Part shown: positions 8,098 to 16,243 of the stretch, piece after piece
Position numbering within the stretch: position 1 is the first letter of the stretch
How the letters are laid out: each line of letters starts with the position of its first letter
Assembly (NCBI GenBank): GCA_015064415.1
Contig: SVSG01000026.1
Span: forward strand, 1-32,568
Direction: 5' to 3'
From: Oscillospiraceae bacterium
GTDB lineage: Bacteria; Bacillota; Clostridia; Oscillospirales; CAG-272
DNA: 32,568 nucleotides
Notes under the pieces: generated by a model
The model's database searches: none
Told to the model about the DNA's origin: nothing
Seen by the model: the letters and a program-made list of their open reading frames with translations, nothing else
Translations under genes and position numbers: made by a program

Positions 8098-9492
8098 ATG
8101 GCGAAAAAACAAATCAAGCAGGTCAACATCAGCGCTGATTTTTCAAACATCGTCGGCAAGATCAAGCCGATGCACGGCGTGGGACAGCCCCCGATGACGG
8201 GACTTTCCAATTCCAAGTTTTACTATCTGGGGCGTGCAGGCATTCCGTATTCCCGCTTGCATGACGTGGGCGGCGCGATGGGCGGCGGTCTTTATGTCGA
8301 TATTCCCAATCTGTTCCCTGATTTCGATGCGGATGAAAACGATCCCGCCTCCTACGATTTCGCTTTCACCGATAAAATTATCGAAGGGCTTGTGAAGGAG
8401 AATTGTGAGCCCTACTTCCGCCTTGGCGTGACGATCGAGAATTATCACCTGATCAAGGCACACCGCATCTTCCCGCCCAAGGACTTTGCAAAGTGGGCGC
8501 GCGTTTGCGAGCACGTCATCCGTCACTATAATGAAGGATGGGCAGACGGATTTCACTTCGGCATCAAGTACTGGGAGATCTGGAATGAGCCGGACGATTG
8601 CTATAAGGAAAAAACCGCTATGATGTGGCACGGCACAAAGGAGCAGTATTTCGAGCTGTACTCCGTGACCGCCAAACATCTGAAGGCCTGCTTTGGCGAC
8701 AGCATCAAGATCGGCGGCTATGGCCACTGCGGGCTGTACGAGTTCGCGCAGGACAAGGATCTTGAGGGCCTTGATCATGAGGATACTTACATCTACGATT
8801 TCGTGATCACCTTCTTGCACGGCTTTTTGAAATACCAGAAGCAAACAGGTGCTCCTATCGACTTCTTCTCCTGGCACGTGTACGATAACTGTCATGTCTC
8901 CACCAAGGATGACTTCCTGATCATTGCCGAGCATGCCGCCTATATTCGCCGCGTGCTTGACCACTACGGCTATACGAGCACCGAGCATCACCTCAACGAG
9001 TGGAATCTCTGGACGGACGTTTCCCACCGCGATGCTCCTCGCGGTGCCGCAAAGACGCTTGGCTTTATGCTGATGATGCAGAATACCTCCACGGATATCA
9101 TGTGCATCTACGATGCCAAGATCGGCTATGGCTCCTACGGAGCCCTGTTCAATCCCGATACAGGCTACCCCTATCGCACCTATTATACTTTCATGATGTT
9201 CGATGCACTTTACCGCCTCGGCAACGCTGTGCAAGTGCAAAGCGACGATTGCCACACCTTCGTGCAGGCGGCGGTAAAGGGCAAAAAGGCGGAGCTTGTG
9301 ATCTCCAACGTCAATGAGGAGCCCATCGAGGTAAACCTGGAGCTTTCCGGCTTTGATGCAGACGAGATTCAGATCCTTCGTATCGACGAGGAGAACCGAT
9401 ATACCCTCACAGGCGAGGAGATCGTCGATGGTAAGCTGATGCTTCCCGCCAACGCTTGCGTAGAGATCAAGCTTTGGAACACCGAAAATTAA
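8098..9492 (+). CDS. GH39-type glycoside hydrolase (beta-xylosidase-like)
   Basis: A 464-residue clan GH-A (beta/alpha)8-barrel enzyme resembling family GH39 (beta-xylosidase / alpha-L-iduronidase). The likely acid/base is E164 in YWEIWNEPDD. The likely nucleophile is E301 in HHLNEWNLWT. These are the two strand-end glutamates expected of retaining GH39 enzymes. There is no signal peptide, so it should act in the cytoplasm on imported oligosaccharides or glycosides. The ATG at 8098 has AAGGAG 8 nt upstream. It stands alone between two terminators, with no transporter or sugar regulator nearby, so the substrate cannot be inferred from context. The last 90 residues or so look like a beta-sandwich domain. 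The family call is good; the exact activity is uncertain. Confidence 0.85.
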   Translation: MAKKQIKQVNISADFSNIVGKIKPMHGVGQPPMTGLSNSKFYYLGRAGIPYSRLHDVGGAMGGGLYVDIPNLFPDFDADENDPASYDFAFTDKIIEGLVKENCEPYFRLGVTIENYHLIKAHRIFPPKDFAKWARVCEHVIRHYNEGWADGFHFGIKYWEIWNEPDDCYKEKTAMMWHGTKEQYFELYSVTAKHLKACFGDSIKIGGYGHCGLYEFAQDKDLEGLDHEDTYIYDFVITFLHGFLKYQKQTGAPIDFFSWHVYDNCHVSTKDDFLIIAEHAAYIRRVLDHYGYTSTEHHLNEWNLWTDVSHRDAPRGAAKTLGFMLMMQNTSTDIMCIYDAKIGYGSYGALFNPDTGYPYRTYYTFMMFDALYRLGNAVQVQSDDCHTFVQAAVKGKKAELVISNVNEEPIEVNLELSGFDADEIQILRIDEENRYTLTGEEIVDGKLMLPANACVEIKLWNTEN

Positions 9493-9500
9493 TGCACAAA

Positions 9501-9534
9501 AAAGAGCGGCGAGCCATGCTCGCCGCTCTTTTTA
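9501..9534. terminator. Strong intrinsic terminator after the glycosidase gene
   Basis: A 14-bp perfect stem (9501-9514 with 9518-9531) with a 3-nt CAT loop ends in a T-run and is preceded by an A-run, so it could work in both directions. Confidence 0.92.
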
Positions 9535-9654
9535 CGCGTTCTTGTCGGGTAATGTCGGAGAATACGTGGAAAAATAAAAGAACAAAAGGAAATAAAAATG
9601 GATGTTTTTAAAAAATAATTGGAAAATGTCAGAAATAATTTGGAAAATACAAAA

Positions 9655-9709
9655 GCGGGCGAAAAAGTGCGCAAAAGCTGATGCCGACAGCTTCCTTCGC
9701 TTTTCCCGC
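9655..9709. other. Imperfect stem-loop in the intergenic region
   Basis: GCGGG (9655-9659) pairs with CCCGC (9705-9709), AAAAG (9663-9667) with CTTTT (9700-9704), and AAGCTG (9675-9680) with CAGCTT (9688-9693), separated by small bulges and loops. The rest of 9535-9716 is AT-rich with no gene or clear promoter. The function is unknown; it may be a decayed repeat or a small structured RNA. Confidence 0.35.
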
Positions 9710-9716
9710 GCAAGAC

Positions 9717-9749
9717 AAAGAAAAATCCCGCCGAGATCGGCGGGATTTT
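9717..9749 (-). terminator. Terminator of the aromatic amino acid operon
   Basis: Read on the minus strand after aroQ, a GC-rich stem of at least 11 bp (9739-9749 with 9722-9732) is followed by a T-rich tract (TTTTTCTTT). It lies 15 nt beyond the aroQ stop codon. Confidence 0.9.
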
Positions 9750-9764
9750 GTCGTTTGGTGATAA

Positions 9765-10196
9765 TTATTCCTCGCCAAGCGCGAGATAACGCACGGCGCG
9801 GCGATAGCCCTCGAAGCCAAGGCCCATATAAGTTTTCTTGGCGATGGGGGCCACGAAGGAATGGTGGCGGAATGCCTCGCGTTCCATCACATTGGAGATG
9901 TGTACCTCCACGGTGGGAATGTTTACGGCGGAAAGCGCGTCCGCGATGGCCACGCTGGTGTGCGTGTAGGCGGCGGGGTTGATGACGATGCCGTCAAACT
10001 TACCGTACGCCTCCTGGATCTTATCCACGATGCATCCCTCGTGATTGGATTGATACAGCTCGCACGTGGCACCGACCTCGTCGACCGCCGCGCGGATGAA
10101 GGCGCAAAGCGCCTCAAAGCTTTGATTGCCGTAAATACCCGGCTCGCGGATGCCCAGCATATTCAGATTGGGGCCGTTGATGACCAGTAATTTCAT
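9765..10196 (-). CDS. aroQ: Type II 3-dehydroquinate dehydratase AroQ
   Basis: Dehydrates 3-dehydroquinate to 3-dehydroshikimate. The 143-residue length and the N-terminus MKLLVINGPNLNMLGIREP are diagnostic for the type II (dodecameric) enzyme. The catalytic tyrosine is Y22 in GIYGNQSF. N73 (INPAAYTHTS) and H99 (EVHISN) are the other active-site residues. It is the last gene of the aro operon and overlaps the upstream aroE-aroK gene by four bases (ATGA). Confidence 0.96.
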   Translation of the reverse strand: MKLLVINGPNLNMLGIREPGIYGNQSFEALCAFIRAAVDEVGATCELYQSNHEGCIVDKIQEAYGKFDGIVINPAAYTHTSVAIADALSAVNIPTVEVHISNVMEREAFRHHSFVAPIAKKTYMGLGFEGYRRAVRYLALGEE

Positions 10197-11431
10197 AACA
10201 GTGCCTCCTGCAATTTCTTCATGTTTTCCTCAAGGTCGCGCGTGATGGGAAGGACGAGATCTGCCGCTTTTTTATAAAGGGGCAACCGCTCACGGTAAAG
10301 CGCCTCGGGCGTTTTGGCTTGCGAGAGCGGACGGTCCGCGATGGGAAGCCCTTCGGGGGGAATGTCCAAAAAGATCACGCGGCCGTTTTGCGAGAGGAGC
10401 GGCAGATTGCGTTCGCGCGTCACCACACCGCCGCCGGTGGCAATGACAAGGCCGCTCTCGCGGCAAATATCTGCCACGACCTCGGTTTCGATCGCGCGAA
10501 AGCCCTCCTCACCCTTTTCCCTGAAAATATCGGGGATGGGGCATCCCGCACGATTTACGATCTCCTCGTCAAGGTCGACGAAGCGTCGCTCCATGCGCGT
10601 GGCAAGCAAGCGCCCCAGCGTGGATTTGCCGCACCCGGGCATCCCCACAAGCACAATGTTTTCGGTTTGTTTCGCGATCTGTTTTGTGATGCGCGCGACC
10701 TCGCTGTCGGGGATCGCGGTGCCAAGAAAGATCTCAGCCGCGCGTCTTGCCTGCGATACCAGCATCAGAAGGCCGTTCGCAGAGGGGATGCCGCGCGCCG
10801 CGGCGTCCTGCAAGAGTTTGGTGCGCGCGGGATTGTAGATCATATCGAACACTGCCTCCAGTCGGGGCAGTACGTTAAGCGAGAGCGGGGAAACGCCGTT
10901 TTTCGGGTACATGCCAACGGGGGTGGCGTTGATCAGGATCTCTGCATCCGCATGGCGGTCAATGTTTTCATAATTATTCTCGCCCGTGCGCGAGACGACG
11001 ATCACCTCACGCGCGCCGCTGTCCTCGGCCACGGTCACAGCTGTGCGCGAGGCACCGCCCGAGCCGAGTACCACTACCTTTTTGCCCGTGAGCGTAACGC
11101 CAAGCGAGCGCACAAGGTCGGAAAAACCCGCGTAATCGGTGTTGTGCCCCACAAGCGCGCCGTCCTCGCGGCGCACCACGGTGTTGACAGCACCAATGCG
11201 CGCGGCCTCGCGCGTGATCTCGTCCAGATAGGGTATCACGGTCTTTTTGTAGGGGATGGTCACGTTCAAGGCGTCGTATTTGCCGCTTTTCAGCAGTGTG
11301 CCGACCTCGTTTTCCTCCAATTCGATCAGATCGTAGGGGTAGTCGGCAAGCGCGGCGTGTATCTGCGGGGAAAAGCTGTGGCCGAGCTTGGCACCGATCA
11401 ACCCCGCGCGGATCTTGCAATTTTTAATCAT
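10193..11431 (-). CDS. Fused shikimate dehydrogenase / shikimate kinase (AroE-AroK)
   Basis: A 412-residue fusion of two consecutive shikimate-pathway enzymes. AroE (about 1-245) reduces dehydroshikimate with NADPH. Its shikimate site SFSPQIH, catalytic K62 in NVTIPYKK, D99 in GHNTDYAGF and dinucleotide loop GSGGASRT are visible. AroK (about 255-412) phosphorylates shikimate with ATP. Its P-loop GMPGCGKST is at 263-271, followed by VDLDEEI, the shikimate-binding GGGVVTRERN and the lid arginine in ADRPLSQ. Both sets of catalytic motifs are intact. I prefer the ATG at 11431, which forms an ATGA overlap with the upstream zinc-ribbon gene and follows AGGA. An ATG at 11446 is the alternative. Confidence 0.93.
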   Translation of the reverse strand: MIKNCKIRAGLIGAKLGHSFSPQIHAALADYPYDLIELEENEVGTLLKSGKYDALNVTIPYKKTVIPYLDEITREAARIGAVNTVVRREDGALVGHNTDYAGFSDLVRSLGVTLTGKKVVVLGSGGASRTAVTVAEDSGAREVIVVSRTGENNYENIDRHADAEILINATPVGMYPKNGVSPLSLNVLPRLEAVFDMIYNPARTKLLQDAAARGIPSANGLLMLVSQARRAAEIFLGTAIPDSEVARITKQIAKQTENIVLVGMPGCGKSTLGRLLATRMERRFVDLDEEIVNRAGCPIPDIFREKGEEGFRAIETEVVADICRESGLVIATGGGVVTRERNLPLLSQNGRVIFLDIPPEGLPIADRPLSQAKTPEALYRERLPLYKKAADLVLPITRDLEENMKKLQEALL

Positions 11432-11661
11432 AACGTGTCCTGCCATTTTTTTGCTTTCTTACTGTTTTTCACCTTTTCCAGCTCCTCGCGGTCGATCCAT
11501 TCCTCACAAAAGCCACAGCTACAGCAGATATAGCGATTGACCTTGACGGCACGCAGAGAGGTGATATAGATGTTGTTTCCCGCACCGTAGCCGCCGACTG
11601 TTCCGTCAAAACGGACAATATCGGTGCTTTGGCACTTGGGGCAGACTCTTGTGTTTTTCAT
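11428..11661 (-). CDS. Small zinc-ribbon protein of unknown function
   Basis: A 77-residue protein with a CPKC knuckle near the N-terminus and a CCSCGFC knuckle after about 40 residues, together forming a four-cysteine zinc ribbon. The middle contains a glycine-rich turn (GGYGAGNN) and a beta-rich stretch. The C-terminal 25 residues are lysine-rich and helical (EELEKVKNSKKAKKW). The ATG at 11661 overlaps the pheA stop codon (TGATG) with GAGGTG 5 nt upstream. A GTG one codon earlier is possible. The gene overlaps the aroE-aroK start by ATGA. Tight coupling on both sides says it is made together with the aro enzymes. Its role is unknown. Confidence 0.8.
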   Translation of the reverse strand: MKNTRVCPKCQSTDIVRFDGTVGGYGAGNNIYITSLRAVKVNRYICCSCGFCEEWIDREELEKVKNSKKAKKWQDTL

Positions 11662-12818
11662 CACAGCACCTCGCGGTAGGTGCCCAGATAACGGAACTTT
11701 TCGCTGCTGCTCTCCAGCTCACCGAGCAAGCGCAAAAGGGCGGGGGATTCGATGGGCGCCTCCAGATCGAAATAGAACAAAAATTCGAAATCGTGCCCGG
11801 GGATGGGGCGGGATTCCAGCTTGGTGAGATTGATGCTCATGGCGTCGATCTGTGCAAGCAGGCGGGAAAGACTGCCCGGCTTGTGCGGGACCGTGAGGAT
11901 GATGGAGGTCTTGTCCGCACCGGGATAAATCTCCGGTGTCTTGGAGATGCAGATAAAGCGCGTGTAGTTGTTGCCGTTGTCCTGAATATCCTCGTCCAGA
12001 ACGCAAAGCCCGTAAAGGGCGGCGCAATCGCGGCTGGCAATGGCGGCCACGCCGTCACCCGACGCCTTGACAAATTCCGCGGCCTTGGCCGTGTTGGCAA
12101 AGGGGGTGAGCTTCACACCGTCCATTTTGGCAAGATAGCCCGCGCATTGTGAAAGCGCCTGCTGGTGCGAAACGATCTCCTTGACGTTCTCTTTTTTGGT
12201 TCCGGGCTTTGCCAGCAGGCAGTGGTCCACCTTGAGTCGCAGTGAGCGCACGATATAAAAGCGGTGTGCCGACATCAGATCATAGATCTGCGTGACAGAG
12301 CCCGCGGTGCTGTTCTCGATGGGCAGCATGCCGTAGCGGCACTCGCCGCGCTCGATGGCATGGAACACGTCCTCGAAGGTCTTGCAAAAGCTGACCTCGG
12401 GGCACTCAAACAGCTTTTCCGCCGCCTTTAAGGAGTATGCACCCTCCACGCCCTGACACGCGACCTTGGCGCGTGCGGGGAAGCGATAGGACGTTTCCGC
12501 CTTGGCGGTTTTGATCAGTTCGTCAAGCTGTGAGGCCGTGTTCAGCCGCTCGTGCTGATAGGCCCTGGAGATCGCGAGAACGGTGGCGTACAGCGTGCGG
12601 GTATAGTCCTCCATTTCGGGGCCCGCAAGACGGGAGACTTTGGAAAGCAGGGCGCGCTCGCGCGCTGCGTCGGTGACGGGCTTGCCCACGGCGCGCTTGT
12701 ATTCCGCCACGTCGGCGCTGACCTGCATGCGCTCGCAGAAGAGCTTGACAAGCTCTTGGTCGATGCGGTCGATCTTTTCGCGGCACTCATCAAGCGATGG
12801 GATTTTTTTATCGTTCAT
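11661..12818 (-). CDS. pheA: Bifunctional chorismate mutase / prephenate dehydratase PheA
   Basis: A 385-residue protein with three domains. Residues 1 to about 90 form an AroQ-class helical chorismate mutase (RIDQELVKLFCERM). Residues about 115-295 form prephenate dehydratase, with GAYSLKAA, PIENSTAGSV and the catalytic TRF triplet at 286-288. Residues about 303-385 form an ACT domain with GSLSRLL (315-321) and ESRP (335-338), the phenylalanine-binding feedback site. It commits chorismate to prephenate and phenylpyruvate and is expected to be inhibited by phenylalanine. This is the only chorismate mutase in the window, so it must also supply prephenate to TyrA. AAAGGAAG precedes the ATG, and aroC ends 2 nt upstream. 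Confidence 0.96.
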   Translation of the reverse strand: MNDKKIPSLDECREKIDRIDQELVKLFCERMQVSADVAEYKRAVGKPVTDAARERALLSKVSRLAGPEMEDYTRTLYATVLAISRAYQHERLNTASQLDELIKTAKAETSYRFPARAKVACQGVEGAYSLKAAEKLFECPEVSFCKTFEDVFHAIERGECRYGMLPIENSTAGSVTQIYDLMSAHRFYIVRSLRLKVDHCLLAKPGTKKENVKEIVSHQQALSQCAGYLAKMDGVKLTPFANTAKAAEFVKASGDGVAAIASRDCAALYGLCVLDEDIQDNGNNYTRFICISKTPEIYPGADKTSIILTVPHKPGSLSRLLAQIDAMSINLTKLESRPIPGHDFEFLFYFDLEAPIESPALLRLLGELESSSEKFRYLGTYREVL

Positions 12819-12820
12819 TT

Positions 12821-13912
12821 TTACACTTCCTTTGTATCGGGATCAAGCAACAGATCAAGTACGGCAAGGGCGGCGACCGCCTCTGCCACGGGAACGGCGC
12901 GTAACACCACACACGGGTCATGCCGCCCCTTGATCGAAAGCTTGGCGTTTTCCATGCGTGAGAGCGAGACCGTATCCTGCTCGCGTGCGATGGAGGGCGT
13001 GGGCTTGAAGGCCATGCGGAACACAAGGGGCATGCCGTTGGTCATGCCGCCGAGAATGCCGCCGCAATGATTGGTGGCGGTATAGATGCGCGTGCCGTCG
13101 GTGCGATAGACGTCGTTGTTCTCGCTGCCGCGCATCTCGGCTGCGGCAAAGCCCGCCCCGAACTCCACGCCCTTGACGGCGGGAACCGAGAAGGCAAGCG
13201 CGGCCACGCGCCCCTCCACGCCCGCGAACATGTGCTCGCCAAGGCCTGCGGGGAGACCCGTGACGGCGCATTCCACCACACCGCCCACCGAGTCACCCTC
13301 GGCGCGTGCGGTGAGAATACGCTCTCTCATTGCCGTTTCCTTGGCGGGATCAAGCAACGGGAAGGGCATCATCGCAAGGTGCGCCAGCTCGTCTGCGCCT
13401 ACGTCGGTGGCAAAGCGTGCGTCCTTGACGTCGGCGATCGCCGCCACGTGTGCGCCCACGTGAATGCCGCGTGCGGCAAGATACTGCAATGCAAGCCCGC
13501 CCGCGATGCAAAGGGGAGCCGTGAGGCGCCCCGAAAAGTGCCCGCCGCCGCGCAGATCCACGTTGTTGCCATACTTTTGCAGGGCGGCAAAATCAGCGTG
13601 GCCGGGGCGCGGGGTGTCGTAAATAAAGGAGTAATCGGAGGAGCGTTTGTTTTGGTTATAAATGACGGCGTGCAGCTCGTTTCCGTCTGTCACCCCGTCG
13701 GTAAGGCCCGATAAAAACACGGGTGTGTCCGGCTCCTTGCGCGGGGTAGCAAGGTCGCTGTTACCGGGTGCGCGGCGCGCAAGAAAGCGCCCCAGCGCAT
13801 CAAGATCGGCGCAAAAGCCCTTGGGAAAGCCCGTAAGGCGCACACCGATCTGCTCGTCGTGCGAGCCGCCGTAAATGCTGAGCTTGATATTGTTTCCGTA
13901 TTGCGTGGCCAT
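12821..13912 (-). CDS. aroC: Chorismate synthase AroC
   Basis: Eliminates phosphate from EPSP to form chorismate, using reduced FMN. The protein has 363 residues, normal for the family. The two catalytic histidines are seen as H18 (YGGSHDEQIG) and H105 (RPGHADFAA). The FMN/substrate loop RGGGHFSGR (121-129) differs from the commoner GGGRxSxRET form. RHDPCVVLRAVPVAEA near the C-terminus is a family signature. The ATG has AAAGGAG 6 nt upstream, and aroA ends 11 nt upstream. Confidence 0.95.
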   Translation of the reverse strand: MATQYGNNIKLSIYGGSHDEQIGVRLTGFPKGFCADLDALGRFLARRAPGNSDLATPRKEPDTPVFLSGLTDGVTDGNELHAVIYNQNKRSSDYSFIYDTPRPGHADFAALQKYGNNVDLRGGGHFSGRLTAPLCIAGGLALQYLAARGIHVGAHVAAIADVKDARFATDVGADELAHLAMMPFPLLDPAKETAMRERILTARAEGDSVGGVVECAVTGLPAGLGEHMFAGVEGRVAALAFSVPAVKGVEFGAGFAAAEMRGSENNDVYRTDGTRIYTATNHCGGILGGMTNGMPLVFRMAFKPTPSIAREQDTVSLSRMENAKLSIKGRHDPCVVLRAVPVAEAVAALAVLDLLLDPDTKEV

Positions 13913-13923
13913 GTCGGCTCCTT

Positions 13924-15183
13924 TCAGCGTCGGATCGCGCTTTTGAAAAAATCGGGGAAGGATTTATTCACGGCCTCGGCACCCTTGATCGTTAATTCAT
14001 TCTCGCAAAGCAGGGCGGCAACGGCCGCGCTCATCACGATGCGGTGATCCTTGGCGCCGTCCACAACGCCGCCCGATAGCGGATGGCCGCCGTGGATGAG
14101 AAGACCGTCCTCACGCTCCTCCACCTCGCCCCCGATGGCGCGCAGCATGGCGGCGGTCGTGGCGAGGCGGTCGCTTTCCTTGAGCCGCAGGCGCGCGGCC
14201 CCCGTGATCTCGGTGTCGCCTTCGGCGGCCGCGGCAACCACGGCAAGCACGGGCACAAGATCGGGAATCTGCTTGGCGTCGATGCGGATGCCGTGCAGGG
14301 GGGCGGGAGAGACCGTGAAGCTCTGATCTTGTTCGTCGAGATCGATCTTGGCGCCGAACCTATCCAACAGGTCAAGAATGGCCATATCGCCTTGCGCGCA
14401 AGGGTAGGAAAGCCCCGTCACGGTGACGGGATCTTTGCCGATGGCACCGGCGCAAAGCAGGAAGGCCGCACCGGAATAATCCCCCTCGGTCCGGATCTCA
14501 CCGGGCGAGCGAAGGGGCTGTGCCAGATAGCCGGGAACGCCGAGCAATCTGCCCCCCGCCACGGAAATGGGCGAGGATTTGAAGTCGGTCAGCGTCTTCA
14601 GCGTCATGTTGATATAAGGGGCGGATTCGATCTCGCCCTTGAGCATCAGCGTGGAGGGGTAGGGGAGCAGGGAAAGGGCAAAAAGTAATCCCGTCACAAA
14701 TTGTGAGGAGACGTTTGCCTCGATGGCGTATTCGCCGGGCGCGAGCTTGCCCGAAACGTGCAGCGCGCCCGCCTCGCCCTCCTCGACGTTGGCACCGTGT
14801 GCGCGCAAAACGCCGATCAGCGGCTCCATGGGGCGTTGCGGCAGTCTGCCACGGCGCAAAAAGGTGGTTTTGATGCCAAGTGCGGCGACGACCGGTACAA
14901 GAAAACGAAGGGTCGAGCCGCTCTCGCCGCAGTCGCATACGGCGCTTTCGGGGTTCTGCGGGGCGGGCGTGATCCGCACGCCGTCCTCACGCTCCTCCAC
15001 GCCAACGCCGAGCGCGCGCAGGCACCTTGCGGTGGCAACGATGTCCTCACAGCTTTGCGTGAAATAAATATTGGTGGGTGCACCCGCAAAGGCGGCCGCG
15101 ATCATCTGTCTGTGCGCGGCGGATTTTGAGGTGGGTGCCGCGATCTTTTCGGCAAAGCGCGGCTTGTTCAACGTGATATCCAT
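13924..15183 (-). CDS. aroA: EPSP synthase AroA
   Basis: Transfers enolpyruvate from PEP to shikimate-3-phosphate. The protein has 419 residues. Visible motifs are the substrate-binding SKSAAHR (19-25), ESGSTLRF (87-94), LPQRPMEP (114-121), SSQFVTGLL, DYSGAAFLL and RLKESDR (333-339). The usual KSxSxR serine is alanine here (KSAAHR), a small departure worth noting. The other catalytic residues look intact. A GGAGG ribosome site precedes the ATG, and aroB ends one base upstream. Confidence 0.95.
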   Translation of the reverse strand: MDITLNKPRFAEKIAAPTSKSAAHRQMIAAAFAGAPTNIYFTQSCEDIVATARCLRALGVGVEEREDGVRITPAPQNPESAVCDCGESGSTLRFLVPVVAALGIKTTFLRRGRLPQRPMEPLIGVLRAHGANVEEGEAGALHVSGKLAPGEYAIEANVSSQFVTGLLFALSLLPYPSTLMLKGEIESAPYINMTLKTLTDFKSSPISVAGGRLLGVPGYLAQPLRSPGEIRTEGDYSGAAFLLCAGAIGKDPVTVTGLSYPCAQGDMAILDLLDRFGAKIDLDEQDQSFTVSPAPLHGIRIDAKQIPDLVPVLAVVAAAAEGDTEITGAARLRLKESDRLATTAAMLRAIGGEVEEREDGLLIHGGHPLSGGVVDGAKDHRIVMSAAVAALLCENELTIKGAEAVNKSFPDFFKSAIRR

Positions 15184-15184
15184 A

Positions 15185-16243
15185 TTATGCCTCCAGCCCT
15201 TTGGCGAAAAACGCCTCCAGGTCTTTTGCGTCTATCGGGTAAAGGATGCTTTCCCCCTTTGTGCGGGGAAGCACCAACGTAATTTTTTTGCCGTTGCGCT
15301 TTTTGTCACCCATGGCCACGGCGGCAAGCTCGCTTGCCGTAAAGGGACACGTGACGGGCAGGTGGTAGCGCTCAAGCATTTGCAGCATATGCGGCAGAAC
15401 GGCGGGGTCGCAAAGCCCCGCGGCAATGGCGGCTCTCGTCATCACGACCATGCCGATCGCCACCGAGGAGCCGTGCGAAAGGGTGAAATTCGAGCAATGC
15501 TCGACAGCGTGCCCCGCCGTGTGTCCGAGATTGAGCAGCTGGCGCACGCCGGTGTCGCGCTCGTCGGCCTCCACCACGTCGCGCTTGTCGCAAACACAAC
15601 GCGCGATGACCTCTTCGGGATCGCCGGAAAAGTCCTTTTCCAGCATTTCAAGCAAGGCGGGATCGTTGATATAGCCGTATTTGATGACCTCGGCACAGCC
15701 GTCCGCGTAGATCTCGGGCGGGAGCGTCGAGAGCGTGTCCGTGTCGCAGAATACGCCGATGGGTTGGTTGAAAGCGCCAACCAGATTTTTGCCTGCGGGC
15801 AGGTCCACGGCGGTCTTGCCGCCCACGGAGGAGTCCACCATCGCAAGCAGTGTGGTGGGGAATTGTACGAAGGGAATGCCGCGCAGATAGGTGGCGGCGG
15901 CAAATCCGACGATGTCACCCACCACGCCGCCGCCAAGGGCGGCCAGCAGGTCGGAGCGCGTCAGCCCCTCGGCCGCAAGCGCGTTCCAAAGGGCGAAAAG
16001 CGTTTCCGGCGTTTTCGATTTTTCGCCGTGCGGAATGACAAATTCCTTCACGGTGTAGCCCGCCGCGCGCAAAGAAGCGGTCAACTTTTCGCCCCAGAGT
16101 GCGAACACCGTATCGTCGCTGACCACCATCACGGTACGCGGCGGGGGCAACAGTGCCGCCAGCGACGCGCCCGCAGACGCGAGCAGATTTTTCTCCACCT
16201 GCACCTCGTAGGTGCGGGAGGCCTTGATCACTATTTTTTTCAT
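15185..16243 (-). CDS. aroB: 3-dehydroquinate synthase AroB
   Basis: Converts DAHP to 3-dehydroquinate using NAD and a divalent metal. The protein has 352 residues. The NAD-binding GGGVVGD (104-110), PTTLLAMVDSSVGGK (129-143) and NLVGAFNQP are all present. Likely zinc ligands are E185 (CAEVIKYG), H241 (LNLGHTAGHAVEH) and H257 (SHGSS). The ATG at 16243 overlaps the tyrA stop as TAATG and follows GAGGAC. The open frame continues upstream inside tyrA, but without a plausible start site. Confidence 0.95.
   Translation of the reverse strand: MKKIVIKASRTYEVQVEKNLLASAGASLAALLPPPRTVMVVSDDTVFALWGEKLTASLRAAGYTVKEFVIPHGEKSKTPETLFALWNALAAEGLTRSDLLAALGGGVVGDIVGFAAATYLRGIPFVQFPTTLLAMVDSSVGGKTAVDLPAGKNLVGAFNQPIGVFCDTDTLSTLPPEIYADGCAEVIKYGYINDPALLEMLEKDFSGDPEEVIARCVCDKRDVVEADERDTGVRQLLNLGHTAGHAVEHCSNFTLSHGSSVAIGMVVMTRAAIAAGLCDPAVLPHMLQMLERYHLPVTCPFTASELAAVAMGDKKRNGKKITLVLPRTKGESILYPIDAKDLEAFFAKGLEA

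Noticed and set aside
10319..11533. Long plus-strand open frame opposite the aroE-aroK fusion
   Set aside because: It is antisense to intact shikimate dehydrogenase and kinase motifs and has no plausible start signal or family features.
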